From assembly GCA_023391635.1 (NCBI GenBank), contig JAEWAQ010000033.1:1-64000 (forward strand): a stretch of 64,000 nucleotides of DNA, given 5' to 3'. Made by a program: the position numbers and the translations under genes. Below the pieces are notes generated by a model, which was not told where the DNA came from, searched no databases, and worked only from the letters and a program-made list of their open reading frames with translations. This DNA is from Bacillota bacterium. GTDB taxonomy: Bacteria; Bacillota; Bacilli; Paenibacillales; Paenibacillaceae. Below, piece after piece: positions 40,025-49,218 of the stretch. Within the stretch, counting starts at the first letter, position 1; each line of letters opens with the position of its first letter.

Positions 40025-42697
40025 CTATTTCGCCTCGTACCAATTGTCGCCGAAGCTGACATCCGCCTTGATCGGCACATCGAGCTTGAGCGACGTTTCC
40101 ATCACTTCCGGTACCAATGTCTTCATCAGCTCGAATTCGTCTTCCGGCACCTCGAACACCAATTCGTCGTGCACCTGCAGCAGCATGCGGCTGCGCATGC
40201 CGCGAACGCGCAACTGCTCGTCCATGTTGACCATCGCCAGCTTGATGATATCGGCGGCCGTCCCCTGTATCGGCGTATTCATCGCGACGCGCTCGGCGAA
40301 TGAGCGCACGTTGAAGTTCGAAGCGTGAATGTCCGGCAAATACCGCCTGCGCTCTAGCAATGTCGTGACATAGCCGTTCTGCCGCGCCTGCTCCACGATC
40401 GTGTCCATATACCGGCGAACGCCCTTGAACACGCTGAAATATTGTTCGATGAACGCCGCCGCATCCTTGCGCGTAATGTTCAGGTTCTGCGACAATCCAA
40501 AATCGCTGATGCCGTACACGATCCCGAAATTGACCGCCTTCGCGGAACGGCGCATGTTCGCGTCGACCTGCTCCTTCGCAACGCCGAACACGTCCATCGC
40601 GGTCTTCGTATGAATGTCCAAGTTCTGCACGAACGCTTCCTTCAATCGCTCGTCTCCGGAAATGTGCGCCAGCACGCGGAGTTCGATCTGCGAATAGTCG
40701 GCGGCGAGGATGTGCCAGCCCGGCTCCGACGGCCGGAACGCCTTGCGAATCTGACGGCCTTCCTCCAGACGGATCGGGATGTTCTGCAGGTTCGGGAACT
40801 GGCTCGACAGACGACCGGTCGGCGCGATTGTCTGCCGATAGAACGTATGGATCTTGCCGCCGGTATCGTCGCGAATTTCCTTCGTCAATCCTTCGATGTA
40901 TGTCGATTGCAGCTTCGCAAGCTGCCGATAATGCAGAATATGCGGGACGATCCCGTGATACGGCTCCAGCTTCTCCAAGACGTCGGCATCTGTGGAGTAG
41001 CCGGTCTTGTTCTTCTTGATGACCGGCAAGCCGAGCTTCTCGAACAGGATGTCGCCCAGTTGCTTCGTCGAACCGATGTTGAATTCCGCGCCGGCAAGCC
41101 GATAGATCTCGCGGGAGATTTCCTGGATCCGCGTCTGGAATTCCCGACCCAGCTCCTGCAGCGCGTTGCGCTCGCACCGGATGCCTTGCAATTCCATACC
41201 GGCCAGGATGATGGAGAGCGGCTGCTCCAGCTCATAATAAAGCTTGTGCATGCCTACCTTGTCCAGCTCTTCGTCCAGCAGCGGACGAAGCCTGCGGACG
41301 GCATCCGCTTTCGCAGCCAGATGGGCGGCAAGCTCGTCCTCCGGCGGCACGCGATACTTTGCGCCTTTGCCGTAGACCGACTCGTCCGATGCGACGGACG
41401 GCAATCCGTGCCGCTGCAGCAATCCCGCCAATGACGGATCGGCTTCCGTCGGATCGAGCAGCCAAGCGGCAAGCTGCACGTCGAACGTTTGTCCGCGCAG
41501 CCGGACACCTTGATGCGCCAGCACAAGCTCGGCGCGATGCAGGTCGTAGCCGTATTTCGGCTTGTCCGCATCGACCAGCCATTCCCTCAGAGGGCCGGCT
41601 TTGTCTGTGAACAATTGCGGGAATGCCAGCACATAAATATGCGAACCTGCCGCGATGGCAAGCCCGATGCCTTCGGCTTGATGCGGATTGTCGCCGTTCA
41701 CTTCGATCAGAAGCGACTCCGCATGCGGCAAGTCGGCCGCGAGCCGCTGCCAGCCATCCTCGTCTTCGCCGATCGTCACCGTCTCGTAATCCGCTACCGC
41801 GAGCTCTCCTGCCGGCCCCGCTTCGCCGTCAAGCTCCAGCCGCTCGATCAGCGACTTGAATTCCAGTTTGCGCAGCATACCGCCGAGCGCGCCGCCGTCG
41901 TATCCGCTCCAGGCCACATCGTCCACGGTCCGGTCCAGCGGCACCTCGCGGAAGATCGTGGCGAGCTGTTTGCTCATTCGCGCGCTGTCCGCATGCGTCT
42001 CGATATTTTCGCGCAGTTTGCCCTTGAGGTTCACAACATTCTCCAACACCTGCTCGACCGTCCCGAATTCTTGCAGCAGCTTCACCGCCGTCTTCTCGCC
42101 GACGCCCGGCACGCCCGGAATGTTGTCGCTGGCATCGCCCATCAGCCCTTTCAGATCGATGATCTGCAAGGGCTGGAGGCCGTATCGCTCCTGCACGCCT
42201 GCCGGCGTATACTTCTCCACTTCGCTGACGCCTTTGCGGGTGAGCAGCACGGTCACCTGATCCGAGGCGAGCTGCAACAGGTCCTTGTCGCCGGACACGA
42301 CGACGACTCGCTTGCCTTCCGCCTCCGCCAAACGGGACAACGTGCCGATGATGTCGTCCGCCTCGTACCCGGCCAGCTCGTATTGCGGGATCGAGAATGC
42401 CTGGATCAGCTCTTTGAGCACCGGGAATTGCTGCGACAGCTCCGGCGGCGTCTTCTCGCGCCCTCCTTTGTACTCCGCGTAGCCTTCGTGGCGGAACGTC
42501 ACCTTGCCTGCATCGAAGGCGACCAAAATGTGCGTCGGCTTCTCTTCCTCCAACACTTTGAGCAACATGGTAGTAAAGCCGTACACCGCGTTCGTCTGCA
42601 GCCCGCTGCTGTTCGTCAAGGGAGGAATGGCGAAGAACGCCCGATAAATGATGCTGTTTCCGTCGATCAACATCAGCTTGTCCGAAGAGTTACCCAT
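40025..42697 (-). CDS. polA: DNA polymerase I
   Basis: PolA fills gaps and removes RNA primers. The 890-residue protein has the 5'-3' exonuclease domain ('KLMLIDGNSIIYRAFFA', 'GYEADDIIGTL', 'SGDKDLLQL', 'LMGDASDNIPGVPGVGEKTA'), a proofreading-like domain and the family A polymerase domain ('AADYSQIELRVLAHISGD', 'RRSAKAVNFGIVYG', 'LLQVHDELVFEVP'). The proofreading domain lacks the DxE metal site ('SLLIEVNGDNPHQ' there), so it is probably inactive, as in other Bacillales. ATG 42697 follows GGCGAGG; the longer frame to 42796 is not needed. Confidence 0.97.
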   Translation of the reverse strand: MGNSSDKLMLIDGNSIIYRAFFAIPPLTNSSGLQTNAVYGFTTMLLKVLEEEKPTHILVAFDAGKVTFRHEGYAEYKGGREKTPPELSQQFPVLKELIQAFSIPQYELAGYEADDIIGTLSRLAEAEGKRVVVVSGDKDLLQLASDQVTVLLTRKGVSEVEKYTPAGVQERYGLQPLQIIDLKGLMGDASDNIPGVPGVGEKTAVKLLQEFGTVEQVLENVVNLKGKLRENIETHADSARMSKQLATIFREVPLDRTVDDVAWSGYDGGALGGMLRKLEFKSLIERLELDGEAGPAGELAVADYETVTIGEDEDGWQRLAADLPHAESLLIEVNGDNPHQAEGIGLAIAAGSHIYVLAFPQLFTDKAGPLREWLVDADKPKYGYDLHRAELVLAHQGVRLRGQTFDVQLAAWLLDPTEADPSLAGLLQRHGLPSVASDESVYGKGAKYRVPPEDELAAHLAAKADAVRRLRPLLDEELDKVGMHKLYYELEQPLSIILAGMELQGIRCERNALQELGREFQTRIQEISREIYRLAGAEFNIGSTKQLGDILFEKLGLPVIKKNKTGYSTDADVLEKLEPYHGIVPHILHYRQLAKLQSTYIEGLTKEIRDDTGGKIHTFYRQTIAPTGRLSSQFPNLQNIPIRLEEGRQIRKAFRPSEPGWHILAADYSQIELRVLAHISGDERLKEAFVQNLDIHTKTAMDVFGVAKEQVDANMRRSAKAVNFGIVYGISDFGLSQNLNITRKDAAAFIEQYFSVFKGVRRYMDTIVEQARQNGYVTTLLERRRYLPDIHASNFNVRSFAERVAMNTPIQGTAADIIKLAMVNMDEQLRVRGMRSRMLLQVHDELVFEVPEDEFELMKTLVPEVMETSLKLDVPIKADVSFGDNWYEAK

Positions 42698-42869
42698 GAA
42701 TCGCATCCACCTCGCCGACAGATTGCTTCTTATCTTATATGAAGCATCATACCACAAGGCTAGCGTAAGGCGCATTACCGACCCCTCAAATTGCAAATGA
42801 AGATATGCTCAGACAAGCACGAAACGACCAAATGCCCCGCTCTCGCGAGCGGGTCCTCTGCGGAATCCC

Positions 42870-44045
42870 CTATCCCAAGCCGCTGCCTACTCCCGACGGG
42901 TATGCGATTGCCGGCCTCTCGCTGGGGCGTCCGATCAAGTACCCTTGTCCGAAATCGATGCCCAGCATCCGTACGAGTTGAAGTTCCTCCGGGCGCTCGA
43001 TGCCTTCCGCCACGATGCGGATGTTCATGCGCTTGGCAAAACGGACAAAGGTGCGGAGCATGTGCTTCTTCATTTCGTCCCGGTCGGCGTTCTGCACGAG
43101 CGAGCGGTCGACCTTGATATAGTCCGGCCGCAGTTCCACGATCGCTTGCAGGGATGAATAACCCGCGCCGGCATCGTCGATCGCGATCTCGTACCCTTGG
43201 CTGCGGTAATGGCCGAGCGTCTTCTTCGCTTCTTCGAAATCGTCGATGGAGCTTCGCTCCGTCAGTTCGAACACGACCTGCTCCGGAGCAAGTCCCCGTT
43301 CCGCCAGCCATTGTCTCGTCTGCCCGGAGACGAAGTGCGGGTCCTTCATGATGCCGGAGTTGACATTGATGAAAATTTTCTGGTTAGCGGTCAGAGCCGG
43401 GCAGGAGCGAACCGCCGTCTCCCGCGCAATCCGATCCAGCGCGAACAGACAGCCTTCTTTCTCTGCGTAACGGAACAAGGCAAGCGGACCGTCGAAGCGG
43501 CTCCTTGGCGGGCAGCGCGTAAGTGCCTCGAAGCCGAACAGGCTGCCGTTCTTCAACCTGAACAGCGGCTGATAGACACTGCGAATCCCGCCCTCGCGGA
43601 GAATCCGTTCCATCTCGGACCATTCCGCCGGATCCGGCGGCGAAGCCGGCGTCGCGACAAGCCCGGCAGCAGCGGTCAGGAAGGCAGCATACGCGGCCTC
43701 TGCCGCGGACATGCCGCCATCGCCTCCGGCGACAGCGGCGCCCAATCGGCGAGCTCCGAGCCTCTCGCCCAGTTTGCGCGCAAGCGCGTCCCACGTGGCG
43801 GCGTTAGCGCTTTCGCTCGCTTCATGAAGAATCGCATAGATCCACAGGTGCCCGCCGACCCGGCCTCCGATCCGCAACGCCGGTTCAGCCGCCTGCCATT
43901 CGGACAACCAGGCCTCCCGGTCGGCAACCGTCGGGCGGTCGTCCAACAATTCGATCCCGATCATGCCTACGGCAAACATGCCCGCCAGCCCGTCCATTCG
44001 AAGCGGGAAAGGAAATCCGCCGTCCGCCTTGATGTCATCAACCAT
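42870..44045 (-). CDS. EAL-domain c-di-GMP phosphodiesterase
   Basis: A 391-residue cytoplasmic protein with a divergent N-terminal region (about 1-140) and a complete EAL domain. Catalytic motifs are intact: EAL at 173-175 (FGFEALTR), 'NVNSGIM', 'ELTERSSI', 'IDDAGAGYSS', 'IKVDRSLV', 'AEGIE' and 'QGYLIGRP'. It should therefore hydrolyse c-di-GMP to pGpG. ATG 44045 overlaps the end of the upstream GGDEF gene, so the two are coupled and may work as a pair on the same pool. Confidence 0.87.
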   Translation of the reverse strand: MVDDIKADGGFPFPLRMDGLAGMFAVGMIGIELLDDRPTVADREAWLSEWQAAEPALRIGGRVGGHLWIYAILHEASESANAATWDALARKLGERLGARRLGAAVAGGDGGMSAAEAAYAAFLTAAAGLVATPASPPDPAEWSEMERILREGGIRSVYQPLFRLKNGSLFGFEALTRCPPRSRFDGPLALFRYAEKEGCLFALDRIARETAVRSCPALTANQKIFINVNSGIMKDPHFVSGQTRQWLAERGLAPEQVVFELTERSSIDDFEEAKKTLGHYRSQGYEIAIDDAGAGYSSLQAIVELRPDYIKVDRSLVQNADRDEMKKHMLRTFVRFAKRMNIRIVAEGIERPEELQLVRMLGIDFGQGYLIGRPSERPAIAYPSGVGSGLG

Positions 44046-45792
44046 GCACTTCACACCTTTCCAGCGTATCCCATGCGAGCGAATTTCCTGCCTGGCTCTT
44101 GGCTTTCTTCTTCAGCAAAGCCGAGCGTTCGGCCAGCAGCTCGGGCGTCCAATTTTCCTCGCCCCGATAGAGCAGCATCGCAAGAGACAACGACAGCTCG
44201 GAGCCTTCGAGCAGCATGCCGGAACGATCGCGAACCGGGCCTTTCGCTTCGTCGACGAACGACCGGACGCCCTTGGCGAATCGGTCCAGCATGATTTCCG
44301 CCATCGCCATCGGATTGCCGTATTCGATCATGACGATAAAGTCATCTCCGCCGATGTGACCGACAAAGCTGTTCTCCGGACAATTGTCATGAACGACCGC
44401 CTGCAGCGTCTCTCCCGTAAACCGGATCACATCGTCTCCGCGATGAAAGCCGAAATGGTCGTTGTACCATTTGAAATGATCCAGGTCGGCATAGAGAATC
44501 GTGAAGGGTCTCCCTTCATCCAGCCTGCGCCTGATCTCCCTGCGAATCGGCTCATTGCCCGGCAAGCCCGTCAGCGGATTGGCCCACTGCGCCGCTGCGA
44601 TCCGAACGCTGGTTACCTGCTCCAGCAGGGAGCCTACGGAGACGATGCCGGCTGCGATCCCGTCCTTCGTCACCACGATCGCGTCATACAGCTTGTCCGG
44701 CTCCCGGGACATCGCCATTTGCGACAATTGATCGATTGACGTTACGGCTTCCACGATGAGCGGCTGTGTATCCATGATTTTGTCGACAGGGCGATTCCAG
44801 TAGAGCGGTTGCCCGAACTGCCCTGCCAGCATCCGGTGCAGCTTGTCCTTCATGAGCAAGCCGACCGGCCTGCCGTCTTCCTCGACGATCACCAGCCCGC
44901 TTGCTTCCCTGCGGGCTTCGAACTCCTGGGCGATGCTCGAGACGGTCGTGCCGCTAAGGCGCGTCGGCGCCGGCTCGATCAATTCGCTCAAAGCTCCCGA
45001 AGAGCCGCGGAACCTGCGCCGCACTTCCTGCCTGATCCGCTTAACAACTGTCGAGTCCATTCCTGACGGGCTTGCGCGTGCCGGGCCGATCCAGGCTCCC
45101 TGCGCATAACCGACCCCGCAGGAGATGAGCGGACTCATCTGATCTTCCCGATTCAAGCCGTTCGCCAGAAGAACGATCTTCTCCTTGCGCGCCAACGAGC
45201 CGATCGCCTGAAGCAGACTGACGCCGACGGCGTCTTGCGGACCGGCTGGCATCCACTCACGGCCGATGCGGGCGTAGTCCGGCTTCAGCGCGACCAGTCG
45301 ATCGAGCGAGTCGCGGTCCGTTCCGATTCCGGATAGCGCGATACGGAAGCCTTGCGTCCGATATTGCCGCACTTCTGCATACAAGGCGTCCGAGTGCACG
45401 GCTCCTCCATCGGTCAGCAGCAGGACGATGTGTTCCGGACGAACGACAGACAGCTCAGCGAGGCGGAGCCTGCCCCCGGGACCCGATCGCGAATCGCCAG
45501 TCATGTTGGCTGACATAGGCAGAAACCATTTGACAGAGCCAGGTGCCGCCCGCATGCCTTGCATGGCCTTCTCCCGGAAATTCCGTTCGTTCGCATGCAA
45601 GGAGCCCTCCCGCTCGGACACCTCGAAGAACCGGTCCGCCGTCCACCGTTCCCCGGTAATCCGATTGCACGGGACGGCCTCGTAACCATACAACGAGCCG
45701 TCCAGGAGGGACGCGATCGGAGCGTAAGCGACGCCGAATCGCCCCTTCGGCTGAGAAGGACCGTTCCGGCTGCCTGCCGCGATTCGTTTCAT
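44038..45792 (-). CDS. Degenerate EAL, CBS-like and GGDEF protein
   Basis: A 584-residue protein with three parts. Residues about 20-250 are an EAL fold without catalysis: 'YGYEAV' replaces EAL, 'LLLTDGG' replaces ELTE and 'LSGIGTD' replaces the DDFG loop. About 290-400 hold a CBS-like pair ('GLLMKDKLHRMLAGQFG', 'VDKIMDTQPLIVE'). About 415-575 form a GGDEF domain whose active site reads GGDDF (481-485) with no RxxD inhibitory site before it. Synthesis of c-di-GMP is possible but unproven. ATG 45792 follows AAGGAG. A closely similar CBS-like unit occurs in the MCP-like protein at 51203-52369. Confidence 0.82.
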   Translation of the reverse strand: MKRIAAGSRNGPSQPKGRFGVAYAPIASLLDGSLYGYEAVPCNRITGERWTADRFFEVSEREGSLHANERNFREKAMQGMRAAPGSVKWFLPMSANMTGDSRSGPGGRLRLAELSVVRPEHIVLLLTDGGAVHSDALYAEVRQYRTQGFRIALSGIGTDRDSLDRLVALKPDYARIGREWMPAGPQDAVGVSLLQAIGSLARKEKIVLLANGLNREDQMSPLISCGVGYAQGAWIGPARASPSGMDSTVVKRIRQEVRRRFRGSSGALSELIEPAPTRLSGTTVSSIAQEFEARREASGLVIVEEDGRPVGLLMKDKLHRMLAGQFGQPLYWNRPVDKIMDTQPLIVEAVTSIDQLSQMAMSREPDKLYDAIVVTKDGIAAGIVSVGSLLEQVTSVRIAAAQWANPLTGLPGNEPIRREIRRRLDEGRPFTILYADLDHFKWYNDHFGFHRGDDVIRFTGETLQAVVHDNCPENSFVGHIGGDDFIVMIEYGNPMAMAEIMLDRFAKGVRSFVDEAKGPVRDRSGMLLEGSELSLSLAMLLYRGEENWTPELLAERSALLKKKAKSQAGNSLAWDTLERCEVHG

Positions 45793-45819
45793 GCTTGATT
45801 TCTCCTTAGACTCCGTAGT

Positions 45820-46476
45820 CTAATTCAAATCCGGCCGATTGCCCATGACGAGAAACACGACGCTTTCCCCGATATTCGTCGCATGGTCGGCGATCCGTTC
45901 GAGGTAGCGGGCGACGAAGCTGAGCAGCATCGCCTGATTGATCCGCTCTGTGTCCTCCGCCATCATCGTGAGCATCTCCCGGAACACTTGCGCGAAGATC
46001 GTGTCCACCAGATCGTCGTCCTTGGCCATCTTGTAGGCGAGATTTACGTTCTCTTCCAGATAGGATTGGATCGATTCCCGAATCATCGTCCGGGCGATGT
46101 CGGCCATGCGCGGCAGATCGATCAGCGGCTTCATCAGCGTCTGGCCTTCCAGCCGCAGCACCGCCTTGGCCACGTCGACGGACAGATCGCCCATGCGCTC
46201 CAGGTCGGAGGAAATCTTGAGCGCTGCCAGAATGCGCCGCAGATCCGTCGCGACCGGCTGCTGCGTCGCGATCAACTTCGCGCCGAGCTCCGCCACCTGC
46301 TCCTCCAGCTGATTCAGCGCCAGGTCCGAAGCGACGATCGTCCGTGCCGCAGCCGAATCCAGCCGATTCAACGCCTCCATCGCATCCGTCAGCGCCTTTT
46401 CCACACGATTTCCCATTTCCACGAGCATGCCTTGCAATTGTTTCAATCCGTCGTCCAATTCCTTGCGCTTCACCAC
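45820..46476 (-). CDS. phoU: PhoU, phosphate-signalling regulator
   Basis: A 218-residue PhoU with two three-helix bundles and paired metal motifs ('RRILAALKISSDLERMGDLSVD' and 'FVARYLERIADHATNIGE'). PhoU links the Pst transporter to the PhoR kinase and damps phosphate uptake. The start is GTG 46476 behind GGGAGG. It is the last gene of the pst operon, 15 bases after pstB. Confidence 0.96.
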   Translation of the reverse strand: MVKRKELDDGLKQLQGMLVEMGNRVEKALTDAMEALNRLDSAAARTIVASDLALNQLEEQVAELGAKLIATQQPVATDLRRILAALKISSDLERMGDLSVDVAKAVLRLEGQTLMKPLIDLPRMADIARTMIRESIQSYLEENVNLAYKMAKDDDLVDTIFAQVFREMLTMMAEDTERINQAMLLSFVARYLERIADHATNIGESVVFLVMGNRPDLN

Positions 46477-46491
46477 GGCCTGCCGCCTCCC

Positions 46492-47280
46492 TTATCCGAA
46501 TCGTCCGGAAATATAATCATCAGTCGCGCGCTGCGACGGATTCGTGAAGATCGTTTGCGTCGGGCCGTATTCGACCAGGTCTCCCAACAGGAAGAACGCC
46601 GTGCGCTCGGAGATCCGCGCCGCCTGGTGCATATTGTGCGTGACGATGACGATGCAAAACTCCCGCTTCAGCTCCGCGATCAGCTCTTCGATCTTGGCCG
46701 TCGAGATCGGGTCCAGCGCCGAAGCCGGCTCATCCATCAACAGAATGCTCGGCTGCACGGCCAGCGAACGCGCGATGCACAGCCGCTGTTGTTGCCCGCC
46801 GGACAGCGTGAGCGCGGAGCTCGCGAGCCGGTCTTTGACTTCGTCCCACAACGCCGTCCTGCGCAGGCTGCGCTCCACGATCTCGTCGAGCTGCTTCTTG
46901 CCGCGAATGCCGTGATAGCGCGGACCGAACGCGACGTTGTCATAGATCGACTTGTGGAACGGATTCGGCTTCTGCCATACCATGCCGATGTTCTGACGCA
47001 GCTTCACGACGTCCGTGCCCGGCGCGTTGATGTTGCTGCCGTCGATCATCACCTCTCCCTCGGTGCGCACGCCGGGAATCACATCGTTCATCCGGTTCAG
47101 CGACCGCAGGAAAGTCGATTTGCCGCACCCCGAAGGGCCGATCAGGGCAATGACCTCGCGAGCGGGGAAATTCAGGCTGATGCGCTTGATCGCTTGCTTC
47201 TCCCCATAATAGACCGATAAATCCTTCGTATAAAATGCCGTTTCGCCCGCTTCCGCGGACGGAGCTGCGCGCTTGCTCAC
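46492..47280 (-). CDS. pstB: Phosphate ABC transporter ATP-binding protein PstB (copy 1)
   Basis: A 262-residue ATPase of the high-affinity phosphate importer. Motifs are Walker A GPSGCGKST, Q-loop 'GMVWQKPNPF', signature 'LSGGQQQRLCIARSLA', Walker B 'ILLMDEPASALD' and switch 'VTHNMHQA'. It begins at GTG 47280 behind GGGAGGG. It sits between pstA and phoU. A second pstB lies upstream of pstS. Confidence 0.96.
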   Translation of the reverse strand: MSKRAAPSAEAGETAFYTKDLSVYYGEKQAIKRISLNFPAREVIALIGPSGCGKSTFLRSLNRMNDVIPGVRTEGEVMIDGSNINAPGTDVVKLRQNIGMVWQKPNPFHKSIYDNVAFGPRYHGIRGKKQLDEIVERSLRRTALWDEVKDRLASSALTLSGGQQQRLCIARSLAVQPSILLMDEPASALDPISTAKIEELIAELKREFCIVIVTHNMHQAARISERTAFFLLGDLVEYGPTQTIFTNPSQRATDDYISGRFG

Positions 47281-47297
47281 GGTTGTTCCCTCCCCCT

Positions 47298-48185
47298 CTA
47301 CTTGGATGCGGTCATCCTCCGGTAGATCACCCTGCCGAGCCAGCGCGCGCCGAAGTTGAACAGCAGCACGATGACGATCAGCATCGCGGATGCGCCTGCC
47401 GCGATCTCGGGCGCATCCGGCGCAAGACCTTCACTGTTGATTTTCCAAATATGAACCGCGAGCGTCTCAGCCGGTCTCAGCGGATTGAGCGGCGAAGCTG
47501 GGTGCAGCGGGTTCCAGTCCGTGAAATCAAGCCTCGGCGAGCTCATGCCCGCGGTGAACAACAGCGCTGCCGCCTCGCCGAACACGCGTCCTGCCGCCAA
47601 TATCGTCCCCGTCAGAATCGTCGGGAACGCGACCGGCAGCATGACCGACCGAATTGTGGCCCAGCGGGAGAGCCCGAGCGCCAGTCCCGCTTCCTTCTGC
47701 TCGCGCGGGACGCCCGCAAGCGACTGCTCCGTAATGCGCACCATCAGCGGCAGGTTGAAGACGGTCAGCGCGAGCGCGCCGGATACAAGCGAATATTTCA
47801 AACCGAATTGGTTGACAAATATAAGCAGGCCAAACAATCCGACGACGATCGAAGGAAAGGAAGACAGCACTTCGACGATCAACCGCACGAATGCGGTGAA
47901 ACGGTTAGCTTTCGCATATTCGCTCATGTAGATCCCCGCGCCGAGTCCGAGCGGCACCGTGATCAGCATCGTCAGGACGAGCAGGAAGATCGAGTTGAAC
48001 AGCTGCGGGCCGATGCCGCCGCCCGTCTTGATCGTCTGCGGAGCGGAGGTCAGAAAGTGCCAGCTGACGTGGCTGAGACCACGGAAGAGCAAGTAGCCGA
48101 GAAGACCGGCCAACACCGCCATGATGGCCGCCGCGATGGCGATTACGACAGCGATCGCGATACGGTCCGCAATTTTGGCATTCAT
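47298..48185 (-). CDS. pstA: Phosphate ABC transporter permease PstA
   Basis: A 295-residue inner-membrane permease with six predicted helices and the ABC loop ('EQKEAGLALGLSRWATIRSVMLP'). 'VLSSFPSIVVGLFGLLIFV' and 'AGRVFGEAAALLFTAGM' are typical of PstA. ATG 48185 overlaps the pstC stop as ATGA behind GGAGGG. The frame extending to 48266 is a shadow in pstC. Confidence 0.96.
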   Translation of the reverse strand: MNAKIADRIAIAVVIAIAAAIMAVLAGLLGYLLFRGLSHVSWHFLTSAPQTIKTGGGIGPQLFNSIFLLVLTMLITVPLGLGAGIYMSEYAKANRFTAFVRLIVEVLSSFPSIVVGLFGLLIFVNQFGLKYSLVSGALALTVFNLPLMVRITEQSLAGVPREQKEAGLALGLSRWATIRSVMLPVAFPTILTGTILAAGRVFGEAAALLFTAGMSSPRLDFTDWNPLHPASPLNPLRPAETLAVHIWKINSEGLAPDAPEIAAGASAMLIVIVLLFNFGARWLGRVIYRRMTASK

Positions 48186-49123
48186 CTGCGCGCCCTCCTC
48201 TCCAGCATGCGAACGATGAAGACGAACAGAAACGTCATGATCAGCAAGATCAGCGCGAGACTCCACAGCGCGTTGTTGTGCAGCGAACCGCCGACCGTAT
48301 TGCCCATCTCCAGCGTAATGACGCTTGTGAGCGTCGTCGCCGACTCGAACAGCGAACGGGGAATATGCGGCGCGTTGCCGATGACCATCTGCACGGCGAG
48401 CGCTTCTCCGAACGCTCGGGAAATGCCGAGTACGATCCCCGTTAGCAGTGATGGCATCGTCGTGGGCAGAATCAGTTTGTAAATCGTCTGCCAGCGCGTT
48501 GCGCCAAGCGCGAAAGAGCCTTCTTTAAGACCTGCAGGCAGCGTAGCCAGCGCATCCGTGGCGATGGTCGTAACGGTCGGCAAGATCATGACGGCCAATA
48601 CGAGCGAACCGGCCATGATGCCGATCCCTTGGCCGGGGAAATGTTCGCGCAGGAACGGCACGACAACCGACAGGCCGACGAATCCGTAGACGACGGAAGG
48701 AATACCCGCCAGCAGTTCGATCGCCGGCTGCAGCACGGTGCGGCCCGCCTTGGGTGCAATCTGCGTCATGAACACGGCGGCGCAGAAGCCAAACGGGGCG
48801 GCGATCAGCGCGGCCATGAACGAAGTCGCGGTCGAGCCGAACAGGAACGGCAGCGCGCCGAACAGCGGCGGCTTGCCTTCCGGCTGCCACTTGAGTCCGA
48901 AGATCATTTCGCGCAAGGATACGCCCCCGGTCATGAAAGGAGACAGGCCCTTGGAGGCGATGAACCAGACGATGGAGAAAATGGTGACGACAAGCAGGCC
49001 TACGCACGAATATACGTATGCGCGACCTACCCATTCTTCCCGGATATGCTTGGGGAGCAGCCCGCCGCCGAAGCGGGCGCCGTCCGCCTTCTGCGGCGGT
49101 TCTGTATTCGCATGATTATTCAA
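48182..49123 (-). CDS. pstC: Phosphate ABC transporter permease PstC
   Basis: A 313-residue permease with 'VWFIASKGLSPF', 'ELLAGIPSVVYGFVGLSVVVP', the EAA-type loop 'KEGSFALGATRWQTIYKLILP' and 'RAFGEALAVQMVIGN'. The start is a TTG (49123), seven bases after AGGAGGGG; no in-frame ATG is near. It heads the membrane part of the Pst importer after pstS. Confidence 0.95.
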   Translation of the reverse strand: MNNHANTEPPQKADGARFGGGLLPKHIREEWVGRAYVYSCVGLLVVTIFSIVWFIASKGLSPFMTGGVSLREMIFGLKWQPEGKPPLFGALPFLFGSTATSFMAALIAAPFGFCAAVFMTQIAPKAGRTVLQPAIELLAGIPSVVYGFVGLSVVVPFLREHFPGQGIGIMAGSLVLAVMILPTVTTIATDALATLPAGLKEGSFALGATRWQTIYKLILPTTMPSLLTGIVLGISRAFGEALAVQMVIGNAPHIPRSLFESATTLTSVITLEMGNTVGGSLHNNALWSLALILLIMTFLFVFIVRMLERRARR

Positions 49124-49146
49124 TGAATGGCCCCTCCTATGGCAGC

Positions 49147-49177
49147 AAGAGGAGGCTGACATAGGGGTCAGCCTCTT
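49147..49177 (-). promoter_or_regulatory. Hairpin between pstS and pstC
   Basis: Arms AGGCTGAC (49153-49160) and GTCAGCCT (49167-49174) plus further pairs outside form a stable stem without a U-run. A hairpin here commonly leaves more pstS than pstCAB mRNA by stabilising the upstream message or by partial termination. Confidence 0.65.
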
Positions 49178-49218
49178 ATGGTTGGTCTTGTTGCGCCTTG
49201 CTTGCTAGCGATATTCGA

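Noticed and set aside
42836..42853. Seven-bp hairpin CCCGCTC/GAGCGGG downstream of the EAL gene
   Set aside because: No U-run follows on either strand; it may be structural but cannot be called a terminator.
45883..47220. 445-codon plus-strand frame opposite phoU and pstB
   Set aside because: Antisense shadow of two conserved genes; composition rich in Arg, His and Gln as typical for such frames.
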